64,000 nucleotides of DNA from positions 49,509 to 113,508 of the forward strand of contig CAVTZF010000005.1 in NCBI GenBank assembly GCA_963739095.1, written 5' to 3'. The translations under genes were made by a program, and so were the position numbers. Source of the DNA: JACVRW01 sp963739095 (GTDB lineage Bacteria > Actinomycetota > Thermoleophilia > Solirubrobacterales > Thermoleophilaceae). The notes below the pieces were generated by a model. It saw only the letters and a program-made list of their open reading frames with translations. It ran no database searches and was not told where the DNA came from. Below, piece after piece: positions 59,305 through 64,000 of this stretch; the first letter of the stretch is position 1; the number at the start of each line of letters is the position of its first letter.

Positions 59305-59994
59305 GTGACCACCACGGCCGTGACCCATCTGAGCCCCAGCGCCGAGCTCGCCCCGCGCGTGCTCCTCCCCGGCGACCCGCACCGGGCGCTCGCGGTTGCG
59401 CAGGCGCTGCTCGAGAAGCCCCCTCGCATGTTCAACCACAGCCGCGGGCTGTGGGGCTACAGCGGGATCGCGGCCGACGGCGAGCCGCTGACGATCCAGT
59501 CGACCGGCATGGGCGGCCCGAGCGCCGCGATCGTGTGCGAGGAGCTGATCGCGCTGGGGGCACGACGGCTCGTGAGGATCGGGACCTGTGCCGCGCTCGA
59601 CGAGCGCCTGGCGCTCGGCACCCTGCTAGCGGCCGAGACCGTGCTGGCGCTCGACGGGGCGAGCGCGGCGCTCGGGGCCGACGGTCCACTGGCGCCGGAC
59701 CCGGTGATGCTCGCCCGCCTGGTTGAGGCCGGTGCGGCACCGGCGACGGTGGCAAGCCGGGACCTCTTCTATGACCGCGGCGACGGCCGGCCGGCGCCCG
59801 GGGCGGTAGCCGTCGAGCTCGAGACGGCGGCCGTGCTCGGGGTGGCGGCGCGCCACGGAGTCCCGGCGGCCGCTGTGCTCGGCGTCGCGCGCCGGGCGGG
59901 CATGAACGGTGCCGGGCGTCTCGACGGCGAGGACCTCGAGGCGCTCGGGTTGAGGCTCGGCGACGCCGGCTACGCAGCGCTCAGGAGTCGCTGA
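59305..59994 (+). CDS. Nucleoside phosphorylase, DeoD/Udp-like (NP-I) family
   Basis: 229 aa hexameric-type phosphorylase. The N-terminal phosphate-side motif is RVLLPGDPHRALAVAQALLE, then LTIQSTGMGGPSAAIVCEEL, RLVRIGTCAALDERLALGTL and the ribose-site VAVELETAAVLGVAARHGVP. The final Ser/Asp region reads LGVARRAGMNGAGRLDGEDL, without the typical Asp that protonates purines, so uridine or another nucleoside is more likely. Gene is separate from the salvage run. GTG 59305 follows TATCCT by 10 bases. Confidence 0.87.
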   Translation: MTTTAVTHLSPSAELAPRVLLPGDPHRALAVAQALLEKPPRMFNHSRGLWGYSGIAADGEPLTIQSTGMGGPSAAIVCEELIALGARRLVRIGTCAALDERLALGTLLAAETVLALDGASAALGADGPLAPDPVMLARLVEAGAAPATVASRDLFYDRGDGRPAPGAVAVELETAAVLGVAARHGVPAAAVLGVARRAGMNGAGRLDGEDLEALGLRLGDAGYAALRSR

Positions 59995-60433
59995 CGGTGA
60001 GCCGTTCCTGCGCACGCGGCACCGGCTCGTCGCCAGGGGCGACGGCGGCGCGCACGGCGGCGAGGTCGCGTGCGATCTCGTCGAGGCGCTCCTCGAGCGA
60101 CCCGATGCGGTCGCGCTCGGCCGAGCGCGAGGCGGCCTCGATGCGCTCCTCGAGCCTGTCGATCGCGTCCTCGATCCCCTCGAGCCGCTGCGAAAGCGAG
60201 CGCAGGCGGCGCGTGACCCGCTCGATGTCTGCCGCGGACGGCAGGTTGAGGGCCCCCATCGCGGTGACCTGGGCCTGGACCGCCTTCTCCCGCGCCTCGA
60301 ACGCGCGCGAGATCGCGCCATTCACCACGGGGTTGGAGATCAGCTCCTCGGCGACCTTTCCGAGCGCCTCCTCCGCGCGGGCGCTCAACCGCTCGAGGAA
60401 ATCCTCATCCTCATCCTGCCTAGGCTCAGTCAT
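59981..60433 (-). CDS. Coiled-coil protein, possible phasin-like
   Basis: 150 aa. From residue 15 to 130 nearly all helical with heptads: LERLSARAEEALGKVAEELI, LRSLSQRLEGIEDAIDRLEE and GSLEERLDEIARDLAAVRAA. No signal, membrane part or known motif. The block RLEGIEDAIDRLEERI resembles RLDAIEERL of the H1-like protein two genes away, so they may be partners. The 3' end overlaps the phosphorylase by 14 bases, convergent. I know no exact family. Confidence 0.7.
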   Translation of the reverse strand: MTEPRQDEDEDFLERLSARAEEALGKVAEELISNPVVNGAISRAFEAREKAVQAQVTAMGALNLPSAADIERVTRRLRSLSQRLEGIEDAIDRLEERIEAASRSAERDRIGSLEERLDEIARDLAAVRAAVAPGDEPVPRAQERLTVSDS

Positions 60434-60814
60434 TCGGGATCAGGGTAGCCGAAGGCTGCGGAGAACGGCTTCCGGGCCATCTCTAACCCTCAACTTTAGC
60501 CTGATGTCGGGTTTAGCCGTTGGTGAGGTTGGCAGAATGAAGCATCTGGACGCGGCCGGTTCGGCGGGCAGGATGTCCAGTCACTTGAGCCGCGTGATTG
60601 AAGAATGAGCCGGGACGGTCGATACAAGGACGTGATCTCGCATAACCGCCCCGGATGCGGCGTGCGGGGAGAGCTCTCGCCCACTTCCCACGGTTCCCCG
60701 TTGCACACCAGAAACTCAGCAAGTAGCGTTACCCCCGAGGCAGGCGGCGATCGCCTGCGCGCGTCCGTGCCCAACGGGGTGCGGACCCACGAGGGAGGAC
60801 CTGGACCAGCACGG
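60434..60814 (+). other. Long leader of the cell-wall enzyme gene, no clear gene
   Basis: 381 bases between a minus-strand start (60433) and the ATG at 60815. It contains GAGAGCTCTC, a 10-bp palindrome (60669-60678), and a hairpin GCAGGCG (60740-60746) / CGCCTGC (60752-60758). The frame of the following gene stays open from 60605, but the encoded sequence has no signal or family trace. A structured untranslated leader is likely; I could not match it to a c-di-AMP or other riboswitch consensus. Confidence 0.4.
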
Positions 60815-63295
60815 ATGAAGAAGCGGCTCCTCACCGGCCTGCTTGCCGCGGGCGTGCTCGTCTCCGCCGCCTTCACCGCCTGGACCATCCCGGCGGCCGC
60901 CCAGCAGGTCCACGTGCAGCTGCCGACCGGCGAGGTCGTCCCCGTCGACGTGCCGCCTGGGACGGACCCCAACGACATCCAGCTGCCCGGCCCGATCGTC
61001 CAGCCGACCACGCCGGCACCTGCGCCCACCACTCCGGAGACCACTCCCAAGCCGAAGCCCGCTCCGGCGCCCGCGCCCGAGACCACGCCCGCCCCGAAGC
61101 CGCAGGAGCCCGACACCGGCCCGTCCGCCGGCGGCGGCTCGCCGCAGGAGCGCTCGAACTCGGGCGTGCGCGTGCGACGCGACGAGGGCGACGGCGAGCG
61201 CAAGCTCAGCGGTCGCGTCAAGTCTCAACCCAAGGATGAGCCTTCTGAGGAGCGCAGCGGTGGCGGCCGAGCGCCGCTCCGAAACGACGACGGCACGCCG
61301 TCGCGCAGCAACCCCGGTTTCATCGACGCGTTGCCGGGCCCGTCGACGACGACGGGTGTGCCCAACTTCATCATCCGCAAGTTCCGGGTGCCGCCATTCC
61401 TGCTGCCGATCTATCAGGCGGCCGGGATCGAGTACGGGATCCGCTGGGAGATCCTGGCGGCGATCAACGAGATCGAGACCGACTATGGCCGCAACCTGAA
61501 CGTGTCGTCCGCCGGGGCGCTCGGCTGGATGCAGTTCATGCCGCCGACCTGGGCCACCTACGGCGTCGACGCGAACAAGGACGGCCGCAAGGACCCGTAC
61601 AACCCGGTCGACGCCATCTTCGCCGCGGCCCGCTATCTGAAGGCGGCCAACTACGAGAACGACGTGCGCGCGGCGATCTGGGCGTACAACCACGCCGACT
61701 GGTACGTCGACTCGGTGCTGCTCAGGGCCCGCTTGATCGCGGGCGTGCCGGCCGACCTGATCGGATCGCTGACCGGGCTCACCGAAGGCCGCTTCCCCGT
61801 CTACGCACGCGCGACGTATGCCGACGACCTGGCCGAGAAGGAACTGCTGAAGCGGGTCCAGCGCGGTGAGAACGCCGCCCACGTGATCGAGTCGAGCGAG
61901 GACCGGCGCAGCATCGACATCTTCGCCAAGGAGGGCGCGCCCGTCGTGGCGGTCAACGACGGCGTCGTCAAGGCCGCCGGCCGCACCAAGAAGCTCGGCC
62001 GCTACGTGGTGCTCCAGGACGTGTACGGCAACCGCTACACCTATGCCCACCTCGGCGAGGTGTCGAAGTACTACCCGGTGCCCAAGAGCGACGCCGATTC
62101 CGGGCTCGCGCGCACCGCCAAGGCCGTGAAGGCCAACGGCGAGGACGGCGCCGACCCGCGGCCGCGCCTTCCCGCCTCCGCCGGACGCCAGTTCGACGAC
62201 TCCGACACGGCCCCCGCGCGCGACCGCGGCGGGAACGTGGAGTCGCACGACACCACCCAGGCCTCGGCGCCGGTCAAGCAGCGCCTCTTCGCCCACCCGG
62301 GCCTCCCGGGCGCGCGCGCGGCCGGCGGCCTCGAGCAGCAGCTGGAGGCGCTGGCACGCGAGGGCGGCAAGTTCGAGACGTACAAGAACTTCTTCTCGCG
62401 ACCGTTCGGCCTCGACCCGAGCAAGGTTCGCCTGCGCGCCTTCAAGAAGGGCTCGCGCGTGATCGGCGGGACGATCATCGGGCGCGTCGGCCAGACCGTC
62501 CCGGGCAAGGCCGCCCACCTCGACTTCTCGATCCGCCCGGCCGGACGCGGCGCGCCGGTGATCGATCCGAAGCCCATCCTCGACGGCTGGAAGCTGCTCG
62601 AGGCGACCGCCGTCTACCGCGCCTCCGGCCGCAACGTCCTCTACGGCGACGACCCGGCCGGCGGCATGTCGATCGGCCAGATCCTGCTGCTGCCGAAGCC
62701 GCTGCTCGAGAAGCGCGTGCTCTCCGACGAGCGCATCGACATCTACGAGTGCGGCCGCGACGACATCCGCTCGGGCCAGATCGACCGGCGCGTGCTCGCC
62801 ACGCTCGCCTACCTGGCCGACTCGGGCCTCAAGCCGACCGTCACCTCGCTCAAGTGCGGCCACGGCTTCTACACGACCTCCGGCAATGTCTCGCACCACT
62901 CGTCCGGCAACGCCGTCGACATCGCGATGATCAACGGCATCCCGATCCTCGGGCACCAGGAGCCGGGCGGGGTGACCGAGCAGGCAGTGCGGCGGCTGAT
63001 GCAGCTGCAGGGCACGATGGCGCCCGCGCAGATCATCTCGCTGCTCGAGCTGGGCGGCGCGACCTTCGCGATGGCCGACCACCACGACCACATCCACGTC
63101 GGCTTCCAGCCGATGTTCGGCGCGAACAAGAAGCTCGGCAAGCAGGCGCTCGCCGTGCTCGAGCCGGGCCAATGGTCCGACCTGATCTCGCGCCTGCGTG
63201 AGATCGAGAACCCGGTCGTGCCGACGAAGCCCTCGAAGTACGCGCTGCCGGTCGAGAAGAAGAAGCGCGCGAGCCACGCCCACGAGGGCGAGTAG
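60815..63295 (+). CDS. Secreted three-module peptidoglycan enzyme: transglycosylase, M23-like, M15-like
   Basis: 826 aa. Signal peptide 1-29, then an outer linker rich in Pro, Thr and Lys (60-160). Module 1 (about 195-305) is a lytic transglycosylase: EILAAINEIETDYGRN (Glu219/221) and SAGALGWMQFMPPTWATYG. Module 2 is a LytM/M23 fold cut in two: residues 362-420 (AKEGAPVVAVNDGVVKAAGR, YTYAHLG) and 540-590 (KAAHLDFSIRPAGRG) with 120 residues between; the first metal His is replaced by Arg and the last His-x-His by His-x-Asp, so it may only bind. Module 3 (680-770) has the M15 metal motif SHHSSGNAVDIAM and DHHDHIHVGF. ATG 60815 lacks a close ribosome site. Cleaves glycan and peptide of the wall. 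Confidence 0.82.
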   Translation: MKKRLLTGLLAAGVLVSAAFTAWTIPAAAQQVHVQLPTGEVVPVDVPPGTDPNDIQLPGPIVQPTTPAPAPTTPETTPKPKPAPAPAPETTPAPKPQEPDTGPSAGGGSPQERSNSGVRVRRDEGDGERKLSGRVKSQPKDEPSEERSGGGRAPLRNDDGTPSRSNPGFIDALPGPSTTTGVPNFIIRKFRVPPFLLPIYQAAGIEYGIRWEILAAINEIETDYGRNLNVSSAGALGWMQFMPPTWATYGVDANKDGRKDPYNPVDAIFAAARYLKAANYENDVRAAIWAYNHADWYVDSVLLRARLIAGVPADLIGSLTGLTEGRFPVYARATYADDLAEKELLKRVQRGENAAHVIESSEDRRSIDIFAKEGAPVVAVNDGVVKAAGRTKKLGRYVVLQDVYGNRYTYAHLGEVSKYYPVPKSDADSGLARTAKAVKANGEDGADPRPRLPASAGRQFDDSDTAPARDRGGNVESHDTTQASAPVKQRLFAHPGLPGARAAGGLEQQLEALAREGGKFETYKNFFSRPFGLDPSKVRLRAFKKGSRVIGGTIIGRVGQTVPGKAAHLDFSIRPAGRGAPVIDPKPILDGWKLLEATAVYRASGRNVLYGDDPAGGMSIGQILLLPKPLLEKRVLSDERIDIYECGRDDIRSGQIDRRVLATLAYLADSGLKPTVTSLKCGHGFYTTSGNVSHHSSGNAVDIAMINGIPILGHQEPGGVTEQAVRRLMQLQGTMAPAQIISLLELGGATFAMADHHDHIHVGFQPMFGANKKLGKQALAVLEPGQWSDLISRLREIENPVVPTKPSKYALPVEKKKRASHAHEGE

Positions 63296-63296
63296 C

Positions 63297-64000
63297 GCGA
63301 CGCAGCAAGACTCTCTCTTCGGCTGCGTCCAGCTCGAGTTCGGCTTCCTGCTCGGCCCGCCCGACGGGCGCTACCTCGTGCGCACGGCGCCGGAAGAAGC
63401 GGCCGAGGCCGTACTCGTGTTCGGCACGCTCGGGGCGCCCGAGCGGCACTGGTTGCGCGACCGGCGCCCGCGCGAGGTCGACGAGGTCGCGCCTGAGCCG
63501 GTACCGACGAGCCGCGCGACGGTGGTGCGCCCGGAGCCCTTCGCCGGCCCCGAGGCCGCCTCGGCCTGGCTCGCCGAGCTGCGCCGTGACAGCGACGCTC
63601 GCGACGCCGAGCTCGAGCGCGCTCTGGCGGTCCTCAACCGGGCCCTCCGCGCGCAGCGCGCCGCCGCGGCGGACCCGTACGTCCCCGACGTGTCCGTTGA
63701 TCGGGCGCTCGTGGCCCGGCTCGGCTATGGACGCGGCGCGGCGGTGGCCGAGGGGCGCTTCGGCGAGGCGCTCGAGCTGCCGCGATCGGGCGCGCACCGT
63801 GTCAAGCGCTCGATGGAGGCACCCGAGGAGCGCTTCGCAGCCCTGCTCGGCGGCCACGAGCAGGCGCTCGCCGCCGAGGAGCTCGTCCTGCGGGCGCGCG
63901 CCGACCTCGATGCGGGCCGCGACCGCGTGGCCGCGCTCCAGGCCCGCGTGGCGATCGAGGCTCTCATCTCGGAGACGGGCACGGATGCGCTCGAGCCGGA
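63297..64000 (+). CDS. Unknown Ala/Arg/Glu-rich protein, 3' end outside window
   Basis: A frame beginning just after the previous stop is open to the right edge, over 230 codons, with the same strong third-position GC as its neighbours. The start of the likely protein is LFGCVQLEFGFLLGPPDGRY and LVRTAPEEAAEAVLVFGTLG. Later it becomes a long helical, charged region (AWLAELRRDSDARDAELERA). No start codon was found at the expected place; GTG at 63378 would cut off conserved-looking sequence, and GTG 63198 would add 33 Arg/Ser-rich residues. The start is unresolved, and a frame error is possible. No family recognised. Confidence 0.55.

Noticed and set aside
60600..60800. Possible c-di-AMP (ydaO) riboswitch before the cell-wall enzyme
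   Set aside because: Context is right, but the conserved sequence blocks were not found; only unspecific hairpins are present.
60605..60814. In-frame N-terminal extension of the cell-wall enzyme
   Set aside because: It has no signal peptide or domain and ends just before a perfect signal peptide that starts at 60815.

Overview
The window is a very GC-rich, densely packed bacterial chromosome segment. Genes overlap by 1 to 4 bases at many joints, GTG and TTG starts are common, and many promoters sit so close to the start codon that the mRNA should be leaderless. The gene set points to a deep-branching actinobacterium, most likely class Thermoleophilia (inference; no rRNA or marker was compared). 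It includes a FabI-type FAS-II cluster, an InhA-like enoyl reductase, a MaoC-type dehydratase, a fused acyl-CoA reductase like mycobacterial AcrA1, and an epimerase/acyltransferase pair. No tRNA, rRNA, insertion sequence, phage or CRISPR array was seen, so this looks like core chromosome.

Layout. 1-3.5 kb: greA (cut by the left edge), dusB, a small DUF6494-like gene, a frameshifted DUF559-type gene and coaX. 3.5-11.4 kb: a translationally coupled FAS-II operon on the minus strand, fabD-fabH-fabG-acpP-fabF-accD-SGNH hydrolase-maoC-fabI-VOC. 11.4-16.9 kb: a GST-like gene, an S53 protease, a conserved unknown, and a gntR-pdhA-pdhB operon with a palindromic operator. 17-23 kb: folP-folB-folK, a zinc ribbon, a NarL-type two-component pair, an aldo/keto reductase and a secreted, internally duplicated Cys-rich protein. 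23-30 kb: a frameshifted HAD gene, a FUSC-type membrane protein, a ureohydrolase, an MFS pump, ftsH and hpt.

30-50.5 kb is a nucleoside uptake and salvage island. A nine-gene minus-strand run encodes a CYTH-cytidine deaminase fusion, purine nucleoside phosphorylase, pyrimidine nucleoside phosphorylase, adenosine deaminase, a BMP-family ABC importer (lipoprotein, ATPase, two permeases) and a 570-aa protein of unknown function whose C-terminus carries nucleoside-phosphorylase-like signatures. Nearby lie upp, guanine deaminase, hpt, LOG, deoB and deoC with aldehyde dehydrogenases. Together these can import nucleosides, deaminate and phosphorolyse them, return the bases to nucleotides and send (deoxy)ribose phosphate through DeoB and DeoC to glyceraldehyde 3-phosphate and acetaldehyde, which the adjacent dehydrogenase can oxidise. 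The deoC and deoB promoters each carry inverted repeats that look like operators.

50.5-64 kb: tilS, a MerR-type HTH/adenylate cyclase fusion, a fused acyl-CoA reductase, a secreted beta-propeller/PKD protein, plsC and an epimerase, two phasin/H1-like small proteins around another nucleoside phosphorylase, a secreted peptidoglycan enzyme with three catalytic-type modules, and an unknown gene cut by the right edge.

The strongest leads are the CYTH-cytidine deaminase fusion, the 570-aa phosphorylase-like protein, the tandem 45-bp repeat inside the two-component operon, the duplicated 12-Cys secreted protein, the candidate deo operators and two single-base frameshifts.
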